This document shows, one piece after another, positions 14,915 through 23,029 of a stretch of DNA of 48,115 nucleotides. Every line of letters starts with the position of its first letter. Position 1 is the stretch's first letter. The notes under the pieces were generated by a model. It ran no database searches. It was given only the letters and a program-made list of their open reading frames with translations, and had not been told where the DNA came from. This DNA comes from Verrucomicrobiota bacterium (GTDB lineage: Bacteria; Verrucomicrobiota; Verrucomicrobiia; Limisphaerales; JACRJY01), in assembly GCA_016235585.1 (NCBI GenBank), contig JACRJY010000086.1:1-48115 (forward strand), read 5' to 3'. Position numbers and translations under genes: made by a program.

Positions 14915-17878
14915 ATGATCAAGCTGAAGCAGTTCGGGTGGTTGATGGGTCTGTGCCTCGCGGCGACCGCCGCGCGCGGGGCCACGATGATCCTGACGAA
15001 CATCAACGCCCCGCTCGTCAACCCCTCGTTCAACGCCGTCTCCGTGGTCAACAACAGCACGGTGACGGCGTCGAACACGACCTTCACCTTCGAGCTGTTC
15101 AAGCTGCAGAACGCGCTGAACCTCACCAACAAGGTCAGCGGGCGCTTCATCGGCTATCCGGGCTACGATTTTTCCACGATCACCAATTCCATCCGGCTGC
15201 CGCTGGCAAATTTTGTCAACCAGGGCACCATCAATGCCACGAGCGGCATCGTGGACATCTTTGCCACGAACCTGGCCAGCCCCGGCAACATCACCGTGGC
15301 GGCGGACGGCGTCGCCCGGCTCAAGGGCTTCGACGTGAACTTGAGCCGCGGCACCATCCAGGCCGGCAGCGGGGCGGCGCAGTCGCCGGGGTTCAACGAT
15401 ATATTGAACCGGCAGTATCAGAACCCCGGCTTGATCCAGGACATCTACTGGGGCACCGGCACGAACCAGCGGATCACGGGCCGGTTTGTGTTTGAACAGG
15501 ACTCGGACGCTTATCTGCCGGAAAACATGTATTATTCCCCGCTTCACGAGGTGATTGACCGGCGGGCCGGCGGGCGCACCTTCGTCCAGCTCACCAACAG
15601 CGGCCTTAATCCGTTTGCGGTCTATGTCTACCAGCGCCGGACGCAGTCAACCAACTTCCACTACTACGTGGTCTATCTCGCCACCAACTCCGTGGACACA
15701 AACGTGTTCGCGGATGTCCGGTTCAGCGATTTCAACAGCGGCGACGACACGGAGGTGTTTGTGGAAATCCGCACGACCCCCGACACGGACGTGATCACCG
15801 GGGCGCCCATTGACAACCGGCTGTATTTCGTGGATCGCCTCGGGCCGCAGGGCAACAGCGTGCTGTCCACGGGCTATGTCCTGGACGGCGGTTTCCTCAC
15901 GCCCAGCGGCGCGTCCCGCCCGCGCAGCATGGAAATCATGCGCACCACCGGCACCCCGTTTGAATTCTTCAGCGGCTCCCCCAGCAATGCCACCCTCGGC
16001 GTGTTCCCGAGGAACCCGGTCGATCCGCTGGCCTTCGGCACCTACGACATCAAGGCCATTTCGGGGAACCCCGACCAGACGATCTTCAACTTCATCGGGC
16101 CTTTCGCCCCGGGCGGCTCCAATGAGTTTGTGGTCAATGCCTACGCGGCCTACGGCGCGGAGATCGGCAGCTCGGTCTTCGGCACCCAGCTCCACCCCGG
16201 CAGCCCCGGCTTGAGCGACCCCACCAACGCCGTGGGCCGGATTGAGATCGAAGGGCAGAACGTGGATTTGAGTCTGGCCCGCATGCGGGGGGAGAACCTC
16301 CTCTCCATCCGCTGCACCAACAGCATCTCGGTGAGCAACGCCGTGCTGGACGCGCCCAACGTCAACCTCTACCTCACCAACACCACCAGGCCGGCGCTCA
16401 CGCTCACCAACATCCTCGCCTCCGGGGTGAAGCGCTTCAACGGCCAGGTTTTCGCCTGGTCGGCGGACTGGTTCAACGAATACCTCCTCTCGCGCCCGGC
16501 GGGCGGCAATTCCAACGCCACCGCCTTTTTCCACGTGCTCGTGCTGGACATCTCCAAGGTGGGCATCTCGCAGGACGTCGTCACCGACCGGCTCGTCGTC
16601 AACAGCACCAACGTGATCATGAACAACACGCTCCGGCCCGGCCGCAGCTTCGTCATTGACGCCCATGCCGTCACCTTTGAGTCCAACAACGTGCTGAACC
16701 TGTTTTCCAGCGCGGTGGACATGGGCGCGACCAACCTGCCCAACGTCCGGCACTTCACCAACCACGGCGTCGTCAGCGTCGCCGGGCTGGCCAAGTTCGG
16801 ATCGGATCGCGAGGAGCCCTTCACCAACGTCGTCAACACCGGCTCCCTTCTCGCCGCCGGCGGCTCGGTGCGCTCGCGCTACTTTCAGAACACGGGATCG
16901 TTCATCGCCAACGGCGGGGCGCTGGACATCACGGCGGACGACGCGGACATCCAGGGAACCTTCTCCTCGGCCAGCGACATCCTGCTGGCCGGCAGCAACC
17001 TCGTCCTCAACGGCCACGTGGCTTCCGCCGCCGGGGCTTTGAACCTGATTGTCACGAATTCCCTCTCGGACAGCGGCGTGCCGGGCACCAACGTGATCAA
17101 TTGCGGCTACGGCTTCAGCCTGCCCCTCAAGCCCGCGCGCGGTGATCTGCTGGGCACGGTCATCACCAGCACTGTGCCGGCCTTCGCCTCGATTTCGCAC
17201 CTGTGGGCGGGCGAGGATCGCGGGGCCACGGCGGCGGGGTTCACGAACAACACCGCCCTCGGCAAGCTCGCCGTGTCCTGCGCCGGGAACTTCAGCCTCG
17301 CCGCGTTCACCGGCGCGGGCACCAGCAACGCGCTCTACGTGGACCGGCTGGAGCTGCTCGGCTCCGCCGAGACCAACTTCGCCAACGTCCTTTCCATTGA
17401 CCCAAACATCGTCCTCTACTTCGCCTCGGCCAACGTGCCGCCGGAGAGCCTGGACGGGCAGTTCGGCGGACGGCTGCGCTGGGTGCGGAGCTATCTGGGG
17501 CCGAACAGCTCCTCCAACGTCGTGCTGGCCTCCGGCCAGACCATCACCGTCAACTCGTCGCTGCTGGCCAGCACCGCCATTGACTCGGACGGCGACGGCA
17601 CCAGCAACGGCGCCGACGCCAGCCCGTTCGACGGCGTGGCGATTGACAGCCGCGTCACCTTCATCGGCGACCCGCCGACGGCGGCGCAAATCTCGTGGAA
17701 CGCCGCCGCGCAGACCACCTACCGCGTGGAGTTCACCACCGCCCTCTCGTCCGCGCCCGTCTGGGAGCTGCTCACGACCCTCACGCACAGCGCGGCGACC
17801 AACGCCGTGGTGACGGTGTCGGACACGAACCTCGGCGGCACCCAGCGCTACTACCGGGTGTCCTACACGCCGCAGTAA
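14915..17878 (+). CDS. Large secreted beta-helical protein with C-terminal YYRV domain
   Basis: 987 residues from ATG 14915; the frame also allows TTG 14894. The signal peptide is MIKLKQFGWLMGLCLAATAA with cleavage near ARG-A. The body is rich in Asn, Thr and small residues in short strands (GTINATSGIVDIFATNL, NSTNVIMNNTLRPG, NGGALDITADDADIQG), which fits a right-handed beta-helix like adhesins or polysaccharide-binding proteins. DSDGDGTSNGADASPFDG (~residues 890-907) is a calcium-type linker. The end, with TYRVEFTTALSSAPVWELL and TQRYYRVSYTPQ, matches the C-terminal module of the proteins at 11444 and 43249. No catalytic motif was recognised. A terminator follows at 17911. Confidence 0.8.
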   Translation: MIKLKQFGWLMGLCLAATAARGATMILTNINAPLVNPSFNAVSVVNNSTVTASNTTFTFELFKLQNALNLTNKVSGRFIGYPGYDFSTITNSIRLPLANFVNQGTINATSGIVDIFATNLASPGNITVAADGVARLKGFDVNLSRGTIQAGSGAAQSPGFNDILNRQYQNPGLIQDIYWGTGTNQRITGRFVFEQDSDAYLPENMYYSPLHEVIDRRAGGRTFVQLTNSGLNPFAVYVYQRRTQSTNFHYYVVYLATNSVDTNVFADVRFSDFNSGDDTEVFVEIRTTPDTDVITGAPIDNRLYFVDRLGPQGNSVLSTGYVLDGGFLTPSGASRPRSMEIMRTTGTPFEFFSGSPSNATLGVFPRNPVDPLAFGTYDIKAISGNPDQTIFNFIGPFAPGGSNEFVVNAYAAYGAEIGSSVFGTQLHPGSPGLSDPTNAVGRIEIEGQNVDLSLARMRGENLLSIRCTNSISVSNAVLDAPNVNLYLTNTTRPALTLTNILASGVKRFNGQVFAWSADWFNEYLLSRPAGGNSNATAFFHVLVLDISKVGISQDVVTDRLVVNSTNVIMNNTLRPGRSFVIDAHAVTFESNNVLNLFSSAVDMGATNLPNVRHFTNHGVVSVAGLAKFGSDREEPFTNVVNTGSLLAAGGSVRSRYFQNTGSFIANGGALDITADDADIQGTFSSASDILLAGSNLVLNGHVASAAGALNLIVTNSLSDSGVPGTNVINCGYGFSLPLKPARGDLLGTVITSTVPAFASISHLWAGEDRGATAAGFTNNTALGKLAVSCAGNFSLAAFTGAGTSNALYVDRLELLGSAETNFANVLSIDPNIVLYFASANVPPESLDGQFGGRLRWVRSYLGPNSSSNVVLASGQTITVNSSLLASTAIDSDGDGTSNGADASPFDGVAIDSRVTFIGDPPTAAQISWNAAAQTTYRVEFTTALSSAPVWELLTTLTHSAATNAVVTVSDTNLGGTQRYYRVSYTPQ

Positions 17879-17910
17879 GGCGGCGGGGGAAATTCCAAAA
17901 CCATTCGACA

Positions 17911-17938
17911 GCGCCGCCGCCCGGTGGCGCTTTTTTTT
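17911..17938 (+). terminator. Rho-independent terminator of the secreted-protein operon
   Basis: GCGCCGCC (17911-17918) pairs with GGTGGCGC (17923-17930) around GCCC, one wobble pair, directly followed by eight T residues (17931-17938). Confidence 0.9.
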
Positions 17939-18031
17939 CGCGAATCACCGCAGAACCGGGACGGGCGGCACGACCATGGGGAGCGCAACCTTCGGAGCCT
18001 GTGGGAAAAAACCTTCGCGGCGAATCGTCCT

Positions 18032-18082
18032 CCTCCTCGTCCTCGTCCTCGAAAACTCTCCCCCAGAACGAGGACGAGGAGG
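18032..18082. repeat. Inverted repeat of CCTCGT units
   Basis: CCTCCTCGTCCTCGT (18032-18046) and ACGAGGACGAGGAGG (18068-18082) form a perfect 15-base stem with a 21-base loop. It lies just past the stop codon of the minus-strand kinase gene, so it could end or stabilise that transcript, although no T-run follows on that strand. The left arm sits in a longer run of CCT/CGT units, as in dispersed GAGGAC-type repeats. Confidence 0.75.
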
Positions 18083-18096
18083 ATTGGAGGAAAATT

Positions 18097-19059
18097 TCAG
18101 CGGGAGCGGAACTTCTGCACCAGCAGCTGGCTGCGCGCCGCGGTGAGCGCCATGATCAGGTCGTCGTAGCTCTGGTGGCGCTCGTCCGGGCTTTTCGCCA
18201 TCGCCTTCACGATGGCGTCGTTGGTGGGCCGCGTGATGTCCTTCACGAGCTTGTTCGGCGGCGTGAGCGTGGCGTTGACGTGGGCCATGGCGACCTCGTC
18301 CACCGTCGGCGCGTCGAAGGGCACCTGCCCGGTCAGCGCGTGGTAGAGCGTGCCGGCCAGGCTATACATATCGGAGCGGAAATCCTCGCGCCGGTCGCTG
18401 ATGCGCTCCGGCGCGATGTAGAACGGGGTGCCGAGGATGCCCTCCGCGTCCTCCTGCTGCGAGCCGATGGACTGCGCGAGGCCGAAGTCCACGAGCTTCG
18501 GCTCGCCCTCGGCGTTGAAGAGGATGTTGCCGGGCTTGATGTCGAGGTGCAGCAGGTTGTGCTTGAGCGCGGTGTCGAGCGCGGCGGCGACCTTGATGCC
18601 GGTGTCGAGCACGTTGAGCTCCGGCACGCGCTGGTCGCGCTCGATCCAGCTGTCGAGCGAGCCGCGGTCGGCCAGCTCCATCACGAGATACTTGTGCCCC
18701 TCGAACTCGTCGAAGGTGTAGATGTGGATGATGTTCGTGTGGTTCAGCCCGGCGCACGCGCGCGCCTCGCGGTAGAAGGCCTCCATCGCCGGCGGCTCGG
18801 CGGCCAGCTCCGGCTTCATCAGCTTCACCGCCACGTCCCGCTGCAGCACCGTGTCGAACGCGCGGAAGACCGTGCCCATGCCGCCCCAGGCGATGACCTC
18901 GCGCAGCTCGAACTGCCGCAGCGCCACCGACACCATCACTGGATGGCCGCACTTCGTGCACGCCACCGTCTGGAACGGCGGCAGGTCGCTGGGGATGAAG
19001 TTCCGCGTGCCGCAGCCGCCGCAGGGCACCATCTTCAAAGATTTTTTTGCGTCCGCCAT
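18097..19059 (-). CDS. Serine/threonine protein kinase with N-terminal zinc ribbon
   Basis: 320 residues from ATG 19059; a longer frame to 19179 adds 40 unconserved residues. Cys13, Cys16, Cys34 and Cys37 (CGGCG, CTKCG) form a zinc ribbon. The kinase domain has the Gly loop (WGGMG, 58-62), Lys79 in VAVKLM, the catalytic loop HLDIKPGNIL, VDFGLAQ and GTPFYIAPERI. The usual HRD is HLD, so the Arg that reads activation-loop phosphorylation is missing, which suggests phosphorylation-independent activity. No transmembrane helix or PASTA/WD domain follows, so it is a soluble cytoplasmic kinase. It is a single gene facing the secreted-protein operon; its substrate is unknown. Confidence 0.88.
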   Translation of the reverse strand: MADAKKSLKMVPCGGCGTRNFIPSDLPPFQTVACTKCGHPVMVSVALRQFELREVIAWGGMGTVFRAFDTVLQRDVAVKLMKPELAAEPPAMEAFYREARACAGLNHTNIIHIYTFDEFEGHKYLVMELADRGSLDSWIERDQRVPELNVLDTGIKVAAALDTALKHNLLHLDIKPGNILFNAEGEPKLVDFGLAQSIGSQQEDAEGILGTPFYIAPERISDRREDFRSDMYSLAGTLYHALTGQVPFDAPTVDEVAMAHVNATLTPPNKLVKDITRPTNDAIVKAMAKSPDERHQSYDDLIMALTAARSQLLVQKFRSR

Positions 19060-19190
19060 CGGGTTGTGAGCGGCCACGGTAGCAGAATCCCGCCGGGCCT
19101 CAAGAATAGATTCCGCGCCGCCGCCCGGCGGGAAGCTCCCCGTGAAACAAACCTTGATCCGATCCCTCGATCTGATCAATTGATCCCGGC

Positions 19191-20327
19191 GTGCCGAAGA
19201 AGAAAGCCATCCCGCCGCCCCCGCCCCTTTACCGCACCCCCTGGCCGGAAACCATGCTGCCGCCCGTCGCGGACGACGTGGGCCGGCCCATTGCCACCGC
19301 CCCCTTCGAGCTGCGCGATGACGGCAGCATCGTTTCTTCGGAAGGACGAGCTGCGCGAGTCCCCAATCAGGGCGGGGAGTCAGGGACTCGTGTAACTCGT
19401 CCCTCCGAAAACGCCCCGCCCCGCCTCGCCTTCGCCGACCCCGCCCGCTCCCTCTGGCTCTATCACGGCAACTCCCTCGAACTCCTCGACGCCATTGCCG
19501 CCAAATATCCCGAAGGCCGCTTCGATTGCATCTTTGCCGACCCGCCGTATTTCCTCTCCAACGGCGGCATCTCCTGCCACGCCGGCAAAATGGTGAAGGT
19601 GGACAAGGGCGGCTGGGACAAATCGCGCGGGCCGGAGCTGAACCACGAGTTCAACCGCGAATGGCTCCGCCGCTGCCAGCGCGTGCTCAAGCCCCACGGC
19701 ACGATTTGGATTACCGGCACGCACCACGTCATTTTCAGCATCGGCTATGCGATGCAGCAGCTTGGTTTCAAAATCCTCAACGACATCGCGTGGGAAAAGC
19801 CCAACCCCCCGCCCAACCTCTCCTGTCGCTACTTCACCCACAGCACCGAGACCCTCCTGTGGGCGGCGAAGAACGAGCAGAGCAAGCACCTCTTCAACTA
19901 CGCCGACATGAGGAAGGTCACGGGCAAGCAGATGAAGACCGTCTGGCGCAAGGAGGAATTCCCGGAGTCGCGCGAAGGAAATGAAAATCATCCCCCGCCT
20001 TCGCCGCCTTCGCGGCCTTCGCGCGACCTTTCTTCCGTCTGGACCATGACCGCGCCGGGCGGGGCCGAGAAGACCCTCGGCAAGCACCCCACGCAGAAGC
20101 CCGTGGCCCTCCTCGAGCGCTGCCTGCTCGCCTCCACCCGGCCCGGCGACCTCGTGCTCGACCCGTTTCTGGGCGGCGGCACCACCGCCCTTGCCGCCCT
20201 CCGCACCGGGCGCGGCTGCGTCGGCATCGAACTCGACGAGATTCACGTGAAGCTCGCGCAAAAGCGCATCGAACAAACCATCGAAGATTTAACCAAGCCC
20301 AAACCAAAGGAACAATATGCCCGGTAA
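19191..20327 (+). CDS. DNA N6-adenine (or N4-cytosine) methyltransferase, beta-type motif order
   Basis: 378 residues with a GTG start at 19191 (MPKKKAIPPPPPLYRTPW). The catalytic motif FADPPYFLSNGG lies near residue 118, followed by WLRRCQRVLKPHGTIWITG and WEKPNPPPNL. Later come KHPTQKPVALLERCLLAST and the SAM-binding LDPFLGGGTTALAALRTGR with VGIELDE. Catalytic before SAM motif is the beta-class order. It overlaps the 20317 nuclease gene by 11 bases, so the pair is a restriction-modification system and the methyltransferase protects the host sites. Two odd in-frame insertions, residues ~49-73 and ~261-278, are made of palindromic repeat DNA (see repeat entries). Neither disrupts a motif, so the enzyme may still be active. 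The target sequence cannot be read from here. Confidence 0.88.
   Translation: MPKKKAIPPPPPLYRTPWPETMLPPVADDVGRPIATAPFELRDDGSIVSSEGRAARVPNQGGESGTRVTRPSENAPPRLAFADPARSLWLYHGNSLELLDAIAAKYPEGRFDCIFADPPYFLSNGGISCHAGKMVKVDKGGWDKSRGPELNHEFNREWLRRCQRVLKPHGTIWITGTHHVIFSIGYAMQQLGFKILNDIAWEKPNPPPNLSCRYFTHSTETLLWAAKNEQSKHLFNYADMRKVTGKQMKTVWRKEEFPESREGNENHPPPSPPSRPSRDLSSVWTMTAPGGAEKTLGKHPTQKPVALLERCLLASTRPGDLVLDPFLGGGTTALAALRTGRGCVGIELDEIHVKLAQKRIEQTIEDLTKPKPKEQYAR
19337..19409. repeat. Palindromic repeat element inserted in frame in the methyltransferase
   Basis: TTCGGAAGGACGAG (19337-19350) and CTCGTCCCTCCGAA (19396-19409) are inverted with one mismatch. Inside, CGAGTCCC (19356-19363) and GGGACTCG (19383-19390) are a perfect pair. 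The 73-base element, together with flanking bases, keeps the reading frame open. Confidence 0.8.
19971..20023. repeat. Second in-frame repeat insertion in the methyltransferase
   Basis: CGCGAAGG (19971-19978) and CCTTCGCG (20016-20023) bound a stretch with three near-identical CCTTCGC units. It encodes a low-complexity Pro/Ser segment (NHPPPSPPSRPSRD) between conserved regions, at a spot likely to be a surface loop or the target-recognition region. Confidence 0.65.
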
Positions 20328-20715
20328 GGCAACCGCAGTTCAAAACGGCGACGAGCTTGTTCAGGAAGTCATCAAGATTGCCCGGAAGCTTGGTCTGGAA
20401 ACCAAGGAACAATTTCACGTTGCCCGCCGCATCTGGGGAGCGAACCGGAAGATTGACGTGATTCTGATTGAAGGAAAGTCACGCAAGACGCTGGGCGTCG
20501 AGTGCAAGTATCAGGGCGGCGGCGGCTCGGCGGAGGAAAAGATTCCGGCGACGATTCAAGACATCGCCGCATGGCCGATTCCCGGCATCGTCGTGTTTTC
20601 CGGCGAAGGCATCACCGAAAATATGAAGTCATTTTTGGTTTCCACGGGCAAGGCCATCGAATTGAACGAACTGGAGCCGTGGCTGCGTTTGTTCTTCGGC
20701 CTTTCATTGGATTGA
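20317..20715 (+). CDS. Small PD-(D/E)XK nuclease, putative restriction endonuclease partner
   Basis: 132 residues, ATG 20317, overlapping the methyltransferase by 11 bases in another frame. The core is NRKIDVILIEGKSRKTLGVECKYQ: Asp, a strand, then E-C-K, the classic D...(E)xK metal site, followed by helix and strand (IQDIAAWPIPGIVVFSGEG). This is very short for a type II enzyme (usually 200-350 residues) but covers the minimal fold. Context makes it the cleavage partner of the methyltransferase. Lower GC than its partner hints at a separate origin. It could instead be a Vsr-like repair or accessory nuclease; no Vsr motif is seen. Confidence 0.75.
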   Translation: MPGKATAVQNGDELVQEVIKIARKLGLETKEQFHVARRIWGANRKIDVILIEGKSRKTLGVECKYQGGGGSAEEKIPATIQDIAAWPIPGIVVFSGEGITENMKSFLVSTGKAIELNELEPWLRLFFGLSLD

Positions 20716-20806
20716 GCGGCGCGCGGGCTGGCGGAGCTGGACTGGCTGCGCCCGCGCTCACCGTCCCGCTCTGGATCATCGGTTTGAAATAATTCCCGCC
20801 CGCCCA

Positions 20807-20906
20807 AAGCGCCAGAGGACTGGCGCAGTCCAGGACTGCTTCGCGAGATTCGGACGCTGCTGGGAAACGCGCCGGCGTCTTGGACTGCGGCTGTCCTCCG
20901 CCGCTT
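20807..20906. repeat. MITE- or REP-like element with 29-base imperfect inverted ends
   Basis: Left arm 20807-20835 starts AAGCGCCAGAGGACTGGCGC; right arm 20878-20906, read on the other strand, starts AAGCGGCGGAGGACAGCCGC. About 24 of 29 positions agree. The ~40-base centre has no coding content. Confidence 0.75.
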
Positions 20907-21105
20907 TCGACCGCTCTCTTGACACGCTTCTTCACGACAAATTTCGCCCGCAGCTTCGGGTGCTGCGCGACGCCCGATTGCACCGGCGAGCGGGGCCGGG
21001 CGGGCTTGCCCCCAAAAAAAATGATCCGGGCGGCGGACGCCAAGGAGGTGGGGATGGGGAATCCCGCTGAAGAAACGTGCCGCTCACCCGGATCAAAAAT
21101 TCCAC

Positions 21106-21136
21106 CGGACTTCCAACTGCGTTCCCCGGAAGTCCG
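21106..21136 (-). terminator. Hairpin after the beta-propeller gene, possible terminator
   Basis: CGGACTTCC (21106-21114) and GGAAGTCCG (21128-21136) form a perfect 9-base stem. On the minus strand, downstream of the gene at 21182, it is followed within a few bases by ATTTTTGA. The T-run is short. Confidence 0.5.
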
Positions 21137-21181
21137 TGCTTTCTTTCTACGCCTTCCCGCGCGGGCGTCAAGCGGGAGTTT

Positions 21182-22294
21182 TCAGGCCGCCGGCGGCGTG
21201 TGCCGGAACTTCCGCACGCGGCCGTAGGGCACCCATTCGAGCACGTAGAGGCTGCCCTGCGAATCCACGCACATGGCGTGCGGCGTGGTGAACTTGTTCG
21301 CGTGGCCGGTCTCGAACTCTTCCTTCTTCACGCCGCGCCCGTCGCCGAGCTTCGCCACCACCTGGTCGTGCTTGTCGAGGATGACGACGAGCGCGCCGAG
21401 GTCGGGCACGTAGAGGTGATCCTTGTGCTGGTAGAAACAGCAGGGGTTGCGGACGAAGTCGCCGCTGATGGTGCGGAGGTAGTTCAACTCCAGGTCATAA
21501 ACCTCGTAGCGTCCGTTGGTGCGGTCGGCGATGTAGATTTCCGGCGTGGGCTTGAGGGTGTTGACCCACACGCCGTGGCAGGTGTTGAAGAGGCCGTGCT
21601 CGGCGTCCGGGCCTTTTTTCGTGCTGCGCCCGCCGATGGTCTTGAGGTGTTTGAAGTTCTTGTCGAACCGGCTGACAATCTGGCTGCCATAGCCGTCCAC
21701 GATGTAGATGTCGCCGTTGGGCGCGACGGCCACGTCGGTGGGGTTCGTCCAGAGGAAGCGCTGCGCGGTGGAAGATTCCTTCTCCACGTTGCCGATGGTG
21801 TAGAGCACCTTGCCCTTGAGGTCGGTTTTATAGACGCGCTTGCCGAGCTTGGCGTCGTCCTTGACGGAGTTCTCGGTGAAGTAGAGGAACTCGCCGTTCT
21901 TCTCCTTGCTCCAGTAGATGCAGTGGGCCGTCGCCATGATTTGCTCCGGCGAATAGCCGACCTTGTCGCCGAAGTCCTTGCTCCACGTCTCCAGCAGTTT
22001 GCCCTCGCGGCTGAACACCGCCACGCACGGGCTGACCGAGCGCGAGGTGACGTAGATGCGGTCCCTGGAGTCCACGACGATGCCGCAGCCGAAGCCGTAT
22101 TTCATGCCGGCGGGAAGCTTGCCCCAGCTTTCGTCGAGCGTGTAAGTCCACCGGCCCGTGCCGAGGCGGACGGGCGCGGATTTTTCCGCGTGCGCGGCGG
22201 ACGGCAGCGCGAGTCCGGCGGCGGCGGTGGCGGAGGCCGCGAGGAAATCGCGGCGGTTGAGGCGGCGGGGGAAAAGGTATTCGTTGGTGCTCAT
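21182..22294 (-). CDS. Tat-exported NHL-repeat beta-propeller protein
   Basis: 370 residues, ATG 22294. The N-terminus RLNRRDFLAASATAAAGLAL is a twin-arginine signal peptide, so the protein is exported folded. The remainder is a series of NHL-type blades: GIVVDSRDRIYVTSRS, PTDVAVAPNGDIYIVDGYG, HGVWVNTLKPTPEIYIADR and HAMCVDSQGSLYVLEWVPYG. It resembles the six-bladed peptidyl-alpha-hydroxyglycine lyase-like NHL family that is common in Planctomycetes and Verrucomicrobia, whose function there is mostly unknown. Tat export hints at a bound cofactor or metal. It is monocistronic, with a hairpin 45 bases beyond the stop. Confidence 0.85.
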   Translation of the reverse strand: MSTNEYLFPRRLNRRDFLAASATAAAGLALPSAAHAEKSAPVRLGTGRWTYTLDESWGKLPAGMKYGFGCGIVVDSRDRIYVTSRSVSPCVAVFSREGKLLETWSKDFGDKVGYSPEQIMATAHCIYWSKEKNGEFLYFTENSVKDDAKLGKRVYKTDLKGKVLYTIGNVEKESSTAQRFLWTNPTDVAVAPNGDIYIVDGYGSQIVSRFDKNFKHLKTIGGRSTKKGPDAEHGLFNTCHGVWVNTLKPTPEIYIADRTNGRYEVYDLELNYLRTISGDFVRNPCCFYQHKDHLYVPDLGALVVILDKHDQVVAKLGDGRGVKKEEFETGHANKFTTPHAMCVDSQGSLYVLEWVPYGRVRKFRHTPPAA

Positions 22295-22397
22295 AAATGT
22301 TCTGTGATGGGACGCAGTGTAACAGATGGACGAAGTCCGGCCATGAAAGATTCTCCTTTCGTGGATGTAAAATCCTGCGGCTGTCGCGGGGGTCTGA

Positions 22398-22471
22398 TGG
22401 AGCGCGGGCTTCAGCCCGCTTCACCGTCCGCCGGTCTGACGACGTTGAAGCGGCGTGAACGCCGCGCTCCA
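22398..22471. repeat. Nested palindromic repeat element
   Basis: Arms 22398-22423 and 22446-22471 are inverted (about 22 of 26 match; both outer ends read TGGAGCGCGG). Each arm is itself a hairpin (GCGGGCTTCAGCCCGC; CGGCGTGAACGCCG). It lies between two minus-strand genes. Confidence 0.8.
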
Positions 22472-22503
22472 AAGGTTCGAGAAACAAGGCTGGCTGCAAA
22501 CCC

Positions 22504-22983
22504 TCACCGCGCCGGGCGGATGGTGACGATGTCGCCTGGCTTGAGCACCGGCTCCGGCGCGCCGGCTTTGATTTTCTTCCAGTCGGTGCGGATTGTCTTC
22601 GCGCCGCTCACGATTTCAAACGCCTTGAGATACGTGCTGAACTCGGCGGTCTTGCTGGCGGCGTAGAGCTTCATCCCCTCGGTCCACGGAATCTGCTTCG
22701 CCACGCCGGTCGCGGCGTCCTTCACCGTGACCATCGCGGTCTGCACGGCGGAAGTGGCGACGGATTTGGCGACGCTGCCGGTGGTGGTCAGCGCCGTGCC
22801 CGCCACCTTGCCGCCGGTCTTCACGGTGGCGACGGCGGTCTTGCCGGCCACGCTGCCCGCCGTGGTGACGGTCTTGGTCAGCACTTTGCCGGTGGTCTTC
22901 ACGGGACTGGAACAGCCGGCAGGGCCGAGCAGGGCGGCCAGCAGGGCCGCTGGCGGAAACAAATTGATTCGCGTCACACGCAC
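22504..22983 (-). CDS. Repeat-rich lipoprotein of unknown function
   Basis: 159 residues from GTG 22983, chosen because it places a short basic N-terminus (MRVTRINLFPP) before the hydrophobic run AALLAALLGPAGC. The Cys at residue 24 would be lipidated, although Pro at -3 is unusual. ATG 23031 is an alternative, 16 residues longer and overlapping the divergent gene. Residues ~28-95 are amphipathic repeats of the type VKTTGKVLTKTVTTAGSVAG, VKTGGKVAGTALTTTGSVAK, rich in Lys, Thr, Val and Ala. The C-terminus (PVLKPGDIVTIRPAR) looks like a small beta unit. It is probably tethered to a membrane in the periplasm. Function unknown. Confidence 0.65.
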   Translation of the reverse strand: MRVTRINLFPPAALLAALLGPAGCSSPVKTTGKVLTKTVTTAGSVAGKTAVATVKTGGKVAGTALTTTGSVAKSVATSAVQTAMVTVKDAATGVAKQIPWTEGMKLYAASKTAEFSTYLKAFEIVSGAKTIRTDWKKIKAGAPEPVLKPGDIVTIRPAR

Positions 22984-23029
22984 CGGGATTTTGGTTTGCG
23001 ACTCTAGGGCGTTTCCGTAGTTTAGCAAC

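Larger units (their letters stand above)
20716..21181. other. 466-base intergenic region with repeats, no convincing gene
   Basis: It lies between the nuclease gene and the convergent beta-propeller gene. It holds a ~100-base inverted-repeat element (20807-20906), a GATCCGGG/CCCGGATC pair with an A8 run between 21016 and 21023, and a hairpin at 21106-21136. Short open frames have no recognisable product. Confidence 0.6.

Noticed and set aside
15647-17788. 713-codon open frame on the minus strand
   Set aside because: It is antisense to the secreted beta-helix gene and consists of Arg/Gly/Val/Ala-rich sequence with no motifs; a GC-rich shadow.
17695-19395. 566-codon plus-strand frame across the kinase region
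   Set aside because: Antisense to the kinase, which has all its motifs; composition is typical of a shadow frame.
21041-21227. AAGGAGGTGGGG followed by ATG at 21053, looking like a strong ribosome-binding site and start
   Set aside because: The frame has no domain-like sequence and runs into the 3' end of the convergent gene; few real genes here use such a site.
21077-22666. 529-codon plus-strand frame
   Set aside because: Antisense to the Tat beta-propeller gene; no recognisable domain.
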